DNA of 64,000 nt. It comes from Engraulis encrasicolus. Taxonomy: Eukaryota > Chordata > Actinopteri > Clupeiformes > Engraulidae. The stretch covers positions 25,866,776 through 25,930,775 of the forward strand of contig NC_085868.1 of the NCBI RefSeq assembly GCF_034702125.1, written 5' to 3'. This document shows, piece after piece, positions 11,446 through 23,891 of this stretch. The first letter of the stretch is position 1, and each line of letters begins with the position of its first letter. The notes beneath the pieces were generated by a model. The model was not told the origin of the DNA. It was given only the letters and a program-made list of their open reading frames with translations, and made no database searches. The translations under genes and the position numbers were made by a program.

Positions 11446-12387
11446 ATACCCTTAACAAAGGATTGAATAATGAGTACTTGGCTCCTTTCACATCCTGTCT
11501 TGCCATGCAGCTTGGTACAAAAGTTGAAGAAGAATCAAGTCCTCAAATAGCCTACTATTCTCACCTTTTATTGCAGGAATCATCCTTACAGACTGAGGTG
11601 AATATTTGTATGCTTTTGGACTTCGATTCAGCATATTGTAGTTCAACATCACCAGACTATCTACCAAGTTTGTGAAGTACGCCGCAGTAAATACATTTCC
11701 CATCTGAGAGTTGAAAACCTGTCTTTCTGCTGCTCCCAGGGAAGTTCTTTGACATTCTTGCTAATCTTACCAAATCTGGTACGGCATGTGCAGATAGTGA
11801 TGATAAATGAACGTTCCCATAGATTCATCATGAGATTAACAGGTTCAAAGTGACGTGTCAATTAAAGTTTAAGATGTGACAGACAGTAAATATCAGTTGT
11901 AATTGTAGTCCCACTTTCAAACTCTGTAAAGCTGTCTTTGATTCTGCACCAAAGGTTCCCATGTGTTATCAGAAGGGTGTCGTTTTTCTACACATGGTAA
12001 CACAGAAACCATGTGAATGGATCGCATGCCCTGCAATCCTGCCATCTTCGATATTAAAATGAATCAGTTCAGGATCAAGATTACTGTAGGTGCACATTTG
12101 TCCACCCACAAAACAATGGCCATATTAAAAGTTGGAAAGTTGGCACGCAAATGATGAATGGTTTCCTCTCCAAGGTAGGGAAAGACACAGCCTCCTTTCA
12201 TAATCACCACCCATTTAACATCTATTGCTTTGTAAATTCTGGATTCTCCCCACACATTGTACTTTGTTTATTGTAAGTTGCTTTATATACATAGCCTGTT
12301 GCAGTAATGATGATTAGTATGAACAGGTTCAAACATTATGCATCTCAGTTTTGGAAAAAGAGCGACAGATAAATAAGTGTACAGCAA
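11446..12387. other. Intergenic, nothing recognised
   Basis: Unique-looking AT-rich DNA. No convincing exon, RNA gene or element end was found. Confidence 0.4.
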
Positions 12388-12419
<32 letters not shown>

Positions 12420-12435
12420 TATTATTATTATTAAT

Positions 12436-12466
<31 letters not shown>

Positions 12467-12480
12467 TTATTATTATTATT
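12388..12480. repeat. (TTG)n then (TTA)n microsatellite
   Basis: Adjacent trinucleotide tracts. They generate spurious Asn/Gln and Ile/Leu reading frames on both strands. Confidence 0.95.
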
Positions 12481-12887
12481 CATTGTTATTGTTATTCTCA
12501 AATAAATGTTTCTCCCTTTCTGATCAAAAGCAGTAGGGGTCAGTGTTTCTCCATGATGAGCAGGGCTATCAACTCTATCAACAAGAGTATACATATATTC
12601 CGTCACCAAAGGCTGTTGTGTTTTGTGTTTAAAAAAAATAAAAAGTTAAAATTCAGATTAAGATAATGAGCCATGATATGATTAGCTAGCCAATAACCTT
12701 TCACCCACAAACCCCACAGTAAGCTAAACACATATGCAAAAAAAAGAAGCAACAACCTAATATATTCAGATCCTACGGCAGGCTTTCAGTGGAGGGCACC
12801 CAGAGAGCTCACTGCTTTCAGTAGAATTTTGCACCGAATCACACACCAGTCTTTCTTTAAAAAAAAAAAAAAATAATAATAATAATA

Positions 12888-12891
<4 letters not shown>

Positions 12892-12964
<73 letters not shown>
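12892..12964. repeat. (TA)n tract
   Basis: About 37 uninterrupted TA units immediately left of a palindromic MITE. Confidence 0.95.
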
Positions 12965-12968
<4 letters not shown>

Positions 12969-13198
12969 GAGGTCAGATGCAAAACCCCTTAAGTGCATTT
13001 TCAGAAAATAATCTTAATTCATTTCTATTTAATACAAAGCTATCAAATTTGCTATTTTTTTTATTTTATTTATGTAATATAGCTATTTATATGTTTTATC
13101 AAGTACATGAATGTAAACCAAACCAACAACAGGGTTCCCTGAAAATATAGAAGTGCATGTCTTCAGACATGGAGTTAGGGGGTTTTGCATCTGAACTC

Positions 13199-13202
<4 letters not shown>
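12965..13202. mobile_element. Palindromic MITE, copy 1 (238 bp)
   Basis: The ends are TGAAGAG(G/T)TCAGATGCAAAACC and its inverse, lying directly between two (TA)n tracts. It is the reverse complement of copy 2 at 13726-13962. No coding capacity. Confidence 0.85.
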
Positions 13203-13256
<54 letters not shown>

Positions 13257-13261
13257 TATAT

Positions 13262-13305
<44 letters not shown>
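13203..13305. repeat. (AT)n tract
   Basis: Long AT dinucleotide array with two ATAG interruptions near 13255-13263. Confidence 0.95.
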
Positions 13306-13307
<2 letters not shown>

Positions 13308-13725
13308 CTTCGGGTCAGAATGGAACCGGGTTCCCTGGCATAATTTTATGGTGGCTTAGCCATTTGAGCCAAGGCCATATGCTAGTCCTTCCAACAACAT
13401 GGACAAAATCAAAACTTTCAGGTTACCAGGCATAGGGGCCCTACCTTCGGATACCGTGGGTATACCTTCGTTTCTGCCTTTAAGGGTGTTTGTTTGCATG
13501 GGGACCATAGGACATGTCACCAAGACATTGCATACGCTACCAATATTTAGGGAACGCAAAATAGTCCCAATACTAATCCTTTTACTTTACTTCAATACAG
13601 TTTTACACTGTAAATGCCTTCAAATGTTTTAATGAACCCAGTAGTCCCGGTTCCCATGGGTCATGGAATTCCTGGAATATCATATCATTGATTTGACTGG
13701 CAATCACAAATTGACAACCTAAAAA

Positions 13726-13962
13726 TGAAGAGTTCAGATGCAAAACCCCCTAACTCCATTTCTGAAGACCTGCACTTCTATATTTTTAGAGAACCCGGTT
13801 GATGGTTTGGTTTAAATGTATGTACTTGATAATACCTATAAATAGTTATATTACATAAATAAACTAAAAAATATGCAATTTTGATAGCTTTGTATTAAAT
13901 AAAAATGAATTAAGATTAATTTCTGAAAAGGCACTTAGGGGGTTTTGCATCTGAACTCTTCA
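13726..13962. mobile_element. Palindromic MITE, copy 2 (237 bp)
   Basis: Same termini as copy 1 (TGAAGAGTTCAGATGCAAAA and inverse) and the same body in opposite orientation. The pair forms a large inverted repeat around the (AT)n tract. Confidence 0.85.
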
Positions 13963-14259
13963 AATATAGACTGTATATTCCAATCAATATGTTGGCACTG
14001 TATATGGGTATTTTCTTTCATGGTAGGTCAGGGTAATGCTTGATCAGGAAAAGTCGTGAATTTTTAAAGGGACTAGAGTTGTGCTTCTGTTTTCCATGCA
14101 TGTTTTAGGGCTAAAACAGCAGGATTTTCAAGAGGCGAATTAAGAAATTAATTTTAATTTAAGACTATGGGCCCCTGAAAAGAAGATTGTTTTGGACCAC
14201 CTACCCCATGAAGGGAAAGGGGAAGGAGAATGCTGTTAACTTACCCTGGATGCTAGCTC

Positions 14260-14476
14260 CCTTTTGTTTTGTTTTTTTAAACCTGACATAGGTCCACTGT
14301 TACCTGTATGTACAGTAAGGCCTGCTTCACTCAATTATATGACACTGTTAAATTGAACCAGTAACACTTTTTTGTTTTGTTTTCTTTAAACCTGACATAG
14401 GTCCACTGTTACCTGTATGTAAGGCCTGTTTCACTCAATTATATGATAATGTCAAATTGAACCAGTAACACTTTTT
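14260..14476. repeat. Tandem duplication, two copies, period 109 bp
   Basis: The block beginning cctgacataggtccactgtt occurs at 14282 and again at 14391, and both copies end aattgaaccagtaacactttttt. The copies differ by a few bases and one short deletion. Confidence 0.9.
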
Positions 14477-15274
14477 TGCAAATATTATTATGCAAAAAAT
14501 ATAGGTTCAATATTTGGGCTAAACTACAAACTACTTTTTTTGAAGATTTACTACTATTACTACTACCACTGTCACATGTGTGATAGTTTGATTTTAATAT
14601 TGGTTTGCTGTGTTTTTATTCAGAGTGGCTTTGCAGTGTTTGACTGTTTTTGTTACTTCACACTGTTACAATGCGTCACTCCTCCCGGTGCTTCCAATGC
14701 CACATTAATGACTTTCAACGGACTAATTAATCTTCTCCGCCAAATGTGGCGAGTGGGGAGCTGGACTTTATTAGGGACAGGTGCGTCTGGGGAGGATGTC
14801 TTTCTTTATATTTCCCTATAGGCATTACATAGACACATAGAGGGCGAACCAAGCCAGCCAGACGAGAGGACGGAGGAAACGCACAGTGCAGAGCCTTATC
14901 GATAGACCACGGTGAGAGAACCGCGATCCTTGGCTGCCGTCATAGATAGAGCGCACACCTTCTACACAGGCCAGGCTTTGTCTGGGTCCGGCCAAAGCAA
15001 GTAGTCGACTCGACTACTTGTTGGCTATCCTGCTCGCAGCGCCAAAATGTCACAGGGGTCAATACCCTATTTGTCTTTTGTTGCCAATTTCCCTGCCCGT
15101 GACCAGGCAACCCAAAAACAAGGAATGTGGCAGTCAACAAAATGGTGACAAAAACAGGGAATTCAAGTCCATGAGTTTTTATTTATATTGTACTCTTAAA
15201 ACCTTTCTTTAATTGTGTCCGAGTCCAAAGTCTTAGTCCATAAAAATAAATAAAATATTAAACTCAGTACTACT

Positions 15275-15328
<54 letters not shown>

Positions 15329-15329
15329 G

Positions 15330-15384
<55 letters not shown>

Positions 15385-15731
15385 TTTCCCCATGATCACT
15401 ATATAAAAATGTTACTTGATTCCGGAAACATTTGAATCAAGTACAGATCAGAATGCCATTCAGACCAAAAGTATTGGAGTAGAACTTTATCTGAACTGAG
15501 ATATTAACTAACAAGTTAAATACCACAGTGTCAGAAGAAACTGAATGTAATGTATTTTGGATAGGGTAGCAAAAAGATGATTCTTTTATTGTTTGAAATG
15601 TTGTGGAGATATTTTATTGTCCATACAAAAACCTTTGACCCTCCGTTATAGTTAGAGTAAGTTGTTGGATCGGTCCTCTCTCCTAGGCTACAGTATCTCT
15701 ACTGCCCTGGAGAGGCAAAGTGCAGTAACTA
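14477..15731. other. Intergenic with (ACT)n/(AAT)n array
   Basis: Holds a compound trinucleotide array at 15270-15381. No supported gene. A short frame at 14540-14821 has no splice or homology support. Confidence 0.5.
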
Positions 15732-17347
15732 CAGTGGTGCTCATATGTTTACATAACCCAGCAGAATATACGCTTTCTCTGCGATTACTCACAAAATATG
15801 ACGGATTACACAAAACCTTTTTTTTTACTCATTGCTAGTGACTGGCTTAAGATATTTATTAGCAATATTCTGTGTTTACTCTTTCAAAAGCATGATCACA
15901 ACCCAAACTACCCAAATGACCCTGTTCAAAAGTTTACAAACCCTAGTTTCTGATGCTGAATATGGCCCTGTTTAACATCAAGGACCACTCTAAATTGTTT
16001 GTGGTAGTTGTGGATAAGGCTCTTACTGTTCTCAGATGACAAAACAGCACATTCTTCCTGGCAGAATGGTTGTTTCCTATAATATCTTTGGGTGTCTTGC
16101 TGGAACCTCACATTTGAGGTTTCCCCTGAGTGGCTCAATGATGTTGAGATCAGGAGAGTGAGATGGTCGCTAAAAATCTTCATTTTATTCTTTCTGAAGC
16201 TAATGACGGGTTGATTTGGCTTTCTGTGTCGAAATATTGTCATCTTGGCACTGTTGGAATTTCAATTCAGAAATGCGATATGAGGGGTTTGGTTGGAATC
16301 AAGCCAATGGGCAAGGGAATCATTGCATTGCAATGATCATTGCAAGGGAAAATGTTCAGGAGGCATAGGACAACCAAAAAATAACTTCAGGTGAAATATA
16401 GGACAACATGAAAAAATGTTTTAATCTGTACAGGAAAGAGGGGCTGTTGGGGGTTGCCAGGAGAAAGCCATTACTACAAAAATGCAAACATGTTATTTTG
16501 CATATGATACACCAAATAGCATAGTGAGAAGCATCAGAATGCATGTGACAAAGTTATTTGGAAAAATGAGATCAATATGGAACTTTTTTCAGCCAAGATT
16601 AACAGTATCATTTGGAGAACAGTCAACGGAGCCTATGATGAAAGTTACACCATCCCTTCTGTGAAACATGGTTATGGACCACTGATGTCATGGGGACATT
16701 TGAGTTACAAATGCACTACACTTTTGGTCCATACTCACAGAATGATAAATACATTGCCCTGTGAAAAATACTGGAGGAAACTTGACACTCATCAGCCTTG
16801 AACCTGCACATGGTCCATTGTTTGGACATGCCAACATGACAATATTTCAGCACAGAAAGCCAAATCAACCCGTCAGTAGCTTCAGAAAGAATAAAATGAA
16901 GTTTTTGTGCGACCTTCTCACTTTTTTGATCTCAACATCATTGAGCCACTCATTTGAAACCTCAAATGAGAGGTTCCAGCAAGACACCCAAAGGTATTAT
17001 AGGAAACAACCATTCTGGCCGGAAGAATGTGCTGTTTTGTCATCTGAGAACATTAAGAGCCTTATCCACAACTACCAAAAACAATTTAGAGCGGTCCCTG
17101 ATGTTAAACAGGGACATATTCAGCATCAGAAACTAGGGTATGTAAACTTTTGAACAGGGTCATTTGGGTAGTTTGGGTTGTGATCATGCTTTTGAAAGAG
17201 TAAACACAGAATACTGCTAATAAATATTTTAAGCCAGTCACTAGCAATGAGTGAATACAAAGGTTTTGTGTAATCCTTCATATTTTGTGAGAAATCGCTA
17301 ATAAAGCGTATATTCTGCTGGGGTATGTAAACATATGAGCACCACTG
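15732..17347. mobile_element. Tc1-like element with ~510-bp inverted arms, decayed
   Basis: It is flanked by TA, with termini CAGTGGTGCTCATATGTTTA and the inverse. The left arm (15732-~16245), read on the - strand, and the right arm (~16840-17347), read on the + strand, both encode the same decayed transposase C-terminal segment. Shared blocks are HRKPNQPV, FRKNKMK, RFQQDTQRYYRKQPF and HIQHQKLG. The centre (~16480-16830, +) carries a decayed catalytic-domain piece (PSVKHGYGPLMSWG). The transposase is broken in several places. The long inverted arms are unusual for a Tc1 element. Confidence 0.88.
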
Positions 17348-17607
17348 TACATATTTTGAAGAGTTTAGACTGAAAATGTCTTCATTACTTCTACGTTATC
17401 TTGTGATAAAGCATTATGGTCCCATAGAGGTTTGTATGATGGGTTTATATATTTTCTCAATTCCATATAGGCTACTGTAGTTTTTTTGTAATCATGTCAT
17501 GACATTGCTTTCCCCTTTGAATACATAGGTTTGTCATTGTTGAAATTATATGATTGTAATGGCAATGAAAAGACATACACATACTGTATTTGTATAAAGA
17601 ACTCAGA

Positions 17608-17613
17608 TTTATT
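17608..17613 (-). terminator. Probable poly(A) signal of keratin copy B
   Basis: AATAAA on the - strand in the same context as copy A (GCTGAATAAATCTGAG), displaced about 320 bp further from the stop. Confidence 0.65.
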
Positions 17614-17995
17614 CAGCATTTTCACATGTTGCACATGACACACATCCTAAATCTGGTTAAGATCAGCCGTTGCAGATTGAATCAGTGACTGACTTACAGA
17701 GCTGCCGACAAAAGCTGTCTGTAAGGCCTGGGCCTAGGCCTGTGTTATATGGACTGCTTTAAAACAGAGCTATGTTTTTTGCAAAAGCTGTAGCAGTAGC
17801 CATTTCCAAACAGGGGCACGTTTTAACTGTCACTTTAATTTTTTTTCCCAGATGATAAATAAGGCTGAATATCTGGGGACTCACACTGCTGCCATCGCTT
17901 GCTGCACACAATGGTCTTTGGGTGGAACTGGAAAGTGTGTGGGAAGAGGAGGGATAGAGGGAAAACAAGAGAGAAAGGTGGTGGGTGGTCCTCGT

Positions 17996-19711
17996 TTAGA
18001 AGCGACGCAGGGAGGAGGAAGAGGCGCGGGAGATGGACATGCTGGAGCCGCCGCCGCCAATGCTGATGCCGGAGCCGCCGCCCATGCTCAGGCCCAGGCC
18101 AGAGCCGTAGCCGAATCCGCCACCGCCGCCGCCACCGAGGGCCAGGCCACCGCCGCCGCCAAGGGCCAGGCCACCGCCGAGACCAAGACCGAGGCCGAGA
18201 CCCAGGCCAGCACCGGCACCACCACCTCCACCACCGCCAGCACTCACTGCAGCTGAGGTCTCCTGGACGTGGACTGTTGCAGAGGCACCTCCAGCGGCGA
18301 GTCTGGACTCCTCTCCCTCCAGCAGCTTCCTGTAGGTGGCGATTTCAATGTCCAGGGCCAGCTTGACGTTCATCAGCTCCTGGTACTCACGCACCTGGCG
18401 GGCCATGTCGGCCTTGGCTCTCTGGATGGCCTCCTCCAGGTCCCTGATGCGCAGCTTGGCATCCTTCACTGCCAGCTCACCGGTCGCCTCAGCCTCAGCG
18501 ATCTGGGCCTCGATGGCGGCGCGCTGTCCCTTGACGGTCTCAATTTCGGCCTGGAGACGGGTGATCATGCGGGTGAGCTCAGCAATCTCGGTCTTGGTTG
18601 TGCGCAGGTCATCTCCGTACTTGACAGCAGAGGTCTGAATCTCCTCAACCTTGGCCTTGTACCAGGACTCAGCCTCAGCTTTGCTGCTGGCAGCGATGGC
18701 CTCATACTGAGCGCGCACCTCTGCCACGATGGCGTCCATGTCCAGGGATCTGGTGTTGTCCATCTCCACAATGGCGGATGTGTCCTTGATCTGAGCCTGC
18801 AGCTCGCGCAGTTCCTCCACGTAGATGGCTCTGAGGAAGTTGATCTCATCGGTGAGGGCATCAACCTTAGCTTCCAGCTCGACCTTGATCATGTATGCGG
18901 CATCGACGTCCTTCTTCAGCAGAACAAACTCGTTCTCAACTGCAGCACGCTTGTTGATCTCATCTTCATACTTCAGTTTGAAGTCCTCCACCACAAGGGT
19001 CACGCTCCTCAGCTCTCCATCCAGCTTGGCCTTCTCACCACCCAGGCCATCGAGCTGTCTGCGGAGGTTGGCGATGTAGGCCTCGAACATGGCATCGATG
19101 TTGGAGTGTACAGTGGTCGTGTCCTGGAGAAGGGTCCACTTGGTCTCCAGCATCTTGTTCTGCTGCTCCAGGAAGCGCACCTTGTCAATGAAGGAAGCGA
19201 AGCGGTTGTTGAGGGTCTTGATCTGATCTTTCTCCTGGGTCCTCACAGCCTGGATGGTGGGGTCGATATCCAGGTTCATGGGGGCGAGCAGGCTCTGGTT
19301 CACGGTCACAGCCTGGATGGAGGGTGCCGCCATCATGACAGCACCACCACCCATACCTCCGCCAAGGGCCAGTCCGCCACCGCCAAGTGCCAGTCCGCCG
19401 CCACCGAGGGCCAGTCCACCACCTCCGAGGGCCAGACCGCCTCCTCCGAGGGCCAGTCCACCGCCACCCATGCTCATTCTCATGCCGCCACCTCCGATAG
19501 ACATGCCACCAGAGCGGCTCATGGAGATGCGGCTGCCGCCTCCGAATCCGCCACCGATGGCAGACTGGCTGGAGTAGCTCCTCCTGATGCTGCCGCCGCC
19601 GCTGCTGAATCCTCCACCGCTGCTGAATCCACCACCGCTAATGCTGATTCCACCGCCGCCCATGCTGGATGCGGTTCCACTGGTGGTGAAGCTGGAGAGT
19701 TTCACAGACAT
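17996..19711 (-). CDS. Type II keratin, intronless (copy B)
   Basis: One frame of 571 codons with the same architecture as copy A: Gly/Ser head with five GGGGLAL units, H1-like segment, rod from about residue 163 ([19 protein letters not shown]) to YRKLLEGEE, and a Gly-loop tail ending SSSLRRF. The rod differs from copy A at only a small number of positions (for example ATAE/AAVE and AKVE/IKVE), while head and tail differ by whole Gly-rich repeat units. There are no introns. The TATA box and 5' leader match copy A. The poly(A) signal lies about 385 bp past the stop because the 3' UTR contains about 330 bp absent from copy A. Filament-forming partner of type I keratins in epithelia, by family knowledge. 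Confidence 0.95.
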   Translation of the reverse strand: MSVKLSSFTTSGTASSMGGGGISISGGGFSSGGGFSSGGGSIRRSYSSQSAIGGGFGGGSRISMSRSGGMSIGGGGMRMSMGGGGLALGGGGLALGGGGLALGGGGLALGGGGLALGGGMGGGAVMMAAPSIQAVTVNQSLLAPMNLDIDPTIQAVRTQEKDQIKTLNNRFASFIDKVRFLEQQNKMLETKWTLLQDTTTVHSNIDAMFEAYIANLRRQLDGLGGEKAKLDGELRSVTLVVEDFKLKYEDEINKRAAVENEFVLLKKDVDAAYMIKVELEAKVDALTDEINFLRAIYVEELRELQAQIKDTSAIVEMDNTRSLDMDAIVAEVRAQYEAIAASSKAEAESWYKAKVEEIQTSAVKYGDDLRTTKTEIAELTRMITRLQAEIETVKGQRAAIEAQIAEAEATGELAVKDAKLRIRDLEEAIQRAKADMARQVREYQELMNVKLALDIEIATYRKLLEGEESRLAAGGASATVHVQETSAAVSAGGGGGGGAGAGLGLGLGLGLGGGLALGGGGGLALGGGGGGGFGYGSGLGLSMGGGSGISIGGGGSSMSISRASSSSLRRF

Positions 19712-19819
19712 GACTGCTGTTGTGAGGAGGGCTGACAGAGAGATAAGACAGGACCAGAGCAGGTGAGTCCACTAAGAGGAGAGGAACCTCTGAGTGTCTT
19801 GCTGCTGGTGCGGTGGCTC

Positions 19820-19825
19820 TTTATA
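19820..19825 (-). promoter_or_regulatory. TATA box of keratin copy B
   Basis: TATAAA in GTATAAAGAGCC, same position relative to the ATG as in copy A. Homology with the copy-A flank continues to about 19960. Confidence 0.75.
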
Positions 19826-19959
19826 CTCTTCACAGAAGGGGGTGGATCTCACCTGATCCCATGTTCACACACTCATGCAGCACACACTTTAGGACAGTTA
19901 AAGTCACAGAAACCCTTAGGCTGGTTTTGGCACCAAAGGAATGACAGCCACTCTAATCC

Positions 19960-22519
19960 CCAACACCAGTTACAGGAATGTCTGATAGTCACACATATCT
20001 TTTTTTTTGTTTCAGGGATGCTTTAAGACAGTGTCTGAGGGTGATAAGTAGTGTTCTGCTATGCATATAATTCCAATCAAATAGGGGACACTTGCATAAC
20101 TCTCCACTTTTGCTACCTTGCTGTTGACTTGTAATTAAAGGCTGCATAGGGTGAGCTGTAAATTTGAATAAAACCTTTTTTTTCAACAACTCTGCACTTG
20201 CACTTGGGAAGTGGTTATGTTAAGGTATGGTATTAGCATAAAAGCAACACTTTATTTCAGTAATTATATTCTAAATTGATACATCCCATGACTGTAGTGA
20301 CTAATCAGTTACCAGTAACATTGATTTCTTCTGCCTTATTAGCTGTAAATGCTGGAAGAAGGGATTCACAGCCTTTTAGTGTGCTGTCTGAACAAATCCT
20401 GAAGAGCGCAATAAAAGCTGTAGAATAGTGTAGGGGGGGGCGTCGTCTGAAAGCAAGACAGCTGGGGGACACAATTGGGGGTGTTGGGAAAGCACACTCA
20501 AAGTGAATTGCAGCCCTCACATCATTTAGCTGTATAATAATCATACAGCATATTCAATAATAGAATACATACTATTTGTGTTATTATTATCATTACATTC
20601 TGTACTGCTGTCATAAGCTTTAACATCAAACTGTTAGGTTGGGGGGGGGTTCTGCTTTCAATTCCACCAGGGTTGATTGCTACAATGCCCAAAAAAAGAT
20701 GCAGCTGCAAGAATCAAGCCATATTACTCCAACTTTAAGTTTCCTGCACTGAATCTCAGTTCACTATGCTGTATAGCTTACTTTAAAGCACTACTCTTTG
20801 CGTTTAAAACATCAAATGGGTTGGGACCTACTGGAACCTGGGAACTTAGAGGAATTCAGTCAGCTGCAGAGCCGGTTTTACCTACAGGCACACTAGGCAA
20901 TTGCCAAGAGCCCCATCAAATCTGCCTTCTGTATAGGGCCCCCCTACAGTCAACCCTGTCATAGTAAATGCCAGCAAGACAAGAGTAATTCAAAAGGGCC
21001 CCATGTCCATATTTTGCCTAGGGCTCCGAAATGGGCATTACCACTACTGGTCAGCTGTATGCGCCAACTACGTCTCTAAAGGCCCAAACACTAAGTGCGA
21101 GATGAATACGGATAAGTGTGGAATATTTCACACCTTCTCACCAATGGCTGAAGACGTGTTGAAGGGTATCCTGTAGGCTGTGTACGTATAGGAATACATA
21201 GCCTATAGTTAATCAAATGCAGGGAGTGCTGCGATCGCCTCTTGGTCCAGCCCTTGATGAAGGTGGATCTGCATCCATGCTAATGAGTGACGAGTCAGTA
21301 TTTTCCTATTGGAAATTCTGTGATCGTACCTGCTCCTGATGTCTGAATTGGGCTCCAAAGTTCATCCTCCTGATCTTGGACGTCTGCGCCTCACCATCAT
21401 CACTGCTATGTTCCACTTGACAAGCAGTTGCTTTTTTGCCTCGCGGAGCATAACTCATAGATCATAGATTTTTTTTTTTTTTCCATTTCAACATTATTTA
21501 ATATATATATTTCTTTTTTTTTTAATTATATATTTATTCAGATTTTTTGCAGAGATCATAGATTTTTAATAGGAAGATACTTGTTATGAATTGGCTAACA
21601 ATTTACTCATTTGACTATTCGTGCAACTACAGTATTCGTGCAAACACATGACTCATGCCCCGTGCTGATTGTGCTGGAGGCTACTTTGAATTAATTTATG
21701 TAGGGCCTATGCATTTGTAAATATGTAAATGAGAAAAACAAAACAATAGGCAAGCATGTTCAGTATTATTCTGTATGTAAAGAATGTGTAATCGTCTCTG
21801 ACTTGCTATCTGATGCATGTAATAAATCTGATTTGAATTTCCCCTGTTGTCATTCAATGTAAATACTGTAGAAATCTGGTTGTTTTGTCAGAATCCCTCT
21901 ACTGTTTTGGTGGTTTTATGAACATTAAAACTCCTTTGACACAAGGACTGTACAGCACAAATCCTTTGACCCGGATATGTAGCCTACTGTAACTATCAAG
22001 AGCCTGACAAAAGCCTCAATATCTCCGTTTCTAAATAAAAAGTATCAATCACCTTTGTTTAGCCTGGCTAGGTCGGCAATGGAGTCACCTAGAGACACAT
22101 GGTTTTCGCCCACTAAGATGTGAATGTCTTACCTTGCAAACGAGCCAAAACATGTTTCAGTGGCCTTATCATATAATATGCTGTGGCTCTACAAAGGCCA
22201 AAAATGGTCCAGATTGCTGGAATTCTACTCCAACATTCTGAAAACCGCGCTGGCACCCGATGCATGAATGTGGTTTTACACATTACAAATGCCGACATTA
22301 TGTACATGTATTAGTGAACAACATGAGATCCCTAAAACAAAGTGTTACAAACACTGTGCTATTCACCTCTTGTAATAGTCTGCAGTCCAATACAAATTCT
22401 TTATTTCACTTCATGATCAGAAGTAAGCCAGTGGGTAAATTAAGACACGCATGTCATATGTCAACAGAGTTCACCTCTCCCCCTAGTACACTTTTCTCAA
22501 TTCTGCAGTTCCAGACCCT
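19960..22519. other. Intergenic; possible hAT-like fragment at 20862-21056
   Basis: No gene seen. The stretch around 20862-21056 (cagagccggttttacc..agggccccatgtcc..) resembles fish hAT MITE fragments but lacks a clear target duplication. A T-rich/TA-rich patch lies at 21470-21545. Confidence 0.4.
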
Positions 22520-22862
22520 ATACGTATGAACGGCCATCCGGGTACTTTGCTTGTGAATGTACGTTACGCCCCTTTTTGGGGGGAAACAAACCGAATGTCT
22601 CATTAGCTTACATGCTACATCAGCTAGCCTAAATGAATGCAGTCCATGCTTCAGCCACGGCTGTTTGGCTATATTATTTGAACAACCGACAACACAACAC
22701 GTCTTCGACATGTTGAGCGTGAACAACGCTAGTCTTCAGGTCCTTGTATTTTGTTTATTCTTTCCCAACACCACCAATTGACTTGCATTGGCTTTTCCCC
22801 CAATGTTTTCCTCCAAAAAAGGGCGTAACGCACATGGCACACGTCACGCCGTTCATACGTAT
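22520..22862 (-). mobile_element. Inverted-repeat element carrying a THAP-like start
   Basis: The termini ATACGTATGAACGGC (22520-22534) and GCCGTTCATACGTAT (22848-22862) are perfect inverses, with a second inverted block (acgttacgcccctttttgg / ccaaaaaagggcgtaacg) inside them. On the - strand, an ATG at 22711 opens MSKTCCVVGCSNN.., resembling the Cys-x-Val-x-Gly-Cys start of THAP zinc fingers (P-element-type transposases and THAP proteins). The frame loses resemblance after about 30 residues. Confidence 0.6.
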
Positions 22863-22939
22863 GCACAAATAAAATTAGCATGTTGACCTGTGTCGGGGGT
22901 GGTAAGACCTGGCTAGTACCGTACCCAGGGGTCACTTGT

Positions 22940-23075
22940 CACGTGCCCAGGGAGAGAGGGGACCCAGAATTGGATCCGCATTACATTGTATGTATTCATT
23001 TGGGGCCCTTTCAGATGTCTTTGTCCCGGGCCCAGCCAAAGCTGTCAGCAGCCCTGACCGTACTATTTGCATATT
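22940..23075 (+). repeat. Interspersed repeat, partner of 62-240
   Basis: Shares blocks with the reverse complement of 62-240. Probably a DNA transposon fragment. Confidence 0.45.
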
Positions 23076-23766
23076 GCCAAAGGAAAGCCATCTTGGGACT
23101 GTTGTTCAGATGTGGTAAGCCTGTCCTATGTGACCGGAATTGCATGCACAGCAGTCAAACAGTCATCACTCTGAGGCAATTCTCTCAAATATGCCTGAAG
23201 CTGAATGGAAAAAAATAATCTGTAGAAATGTGTTATCAGGCACTCATCCAAATGGTTGTGGAGATTAGCCACAGAGTGACTGCCATTCCTTTGAATGCAA
23301 GCCCTCCCTCTGGGGCTTTCTGACTTTTGAAAGTACATCGGGTGTACATTTGGACAATAAGCTGGACTGGTTTTGCCAACGTACTTATAGATGCAGTTAG
23401 CAAGAAAGGGCACAGACAGACGACTCTTCTTTATGCTGCTCAGGACTATTATTTACTCTAGATTTTACAAGGCACTGTCAGCAGACTGCTCTTTTTAATG
23501 GACAATAAACACACCACTTTCTCCAAGCACCTCAACAAACTGGCTTTAAAAGTTTGTCGTTACTCATTCACCCCGTCCTCCACACCACATTGAAGGAAAG
23601 GCACAAGGCTAATTTGACTTTTGACGTATTTTTTTTCTGAACACTCATCTTGCCTGTATCCAGGTGTGTTCATAATTCACATTCAATACCATGATGACTC
23701 TGTGCCAATTCAGTACTTGAGCACCAGGCTGCTCCTTCAATCAAAGGCCCCACAAAGATAAAGACA

Positions 23767-23891
<125 letters not shown>

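Noticed and set aside
14540..14821. 93-codon frame on the + strand
   Set aside because: Starts in a microsatellite-like tract; no splice signals or recognisable domain.
18269..19735. 488-codon open frame on the + strand over keratin copy B
   Set aside because: Antisense shadow of the keratin coding sequence, same reason as for copy A.
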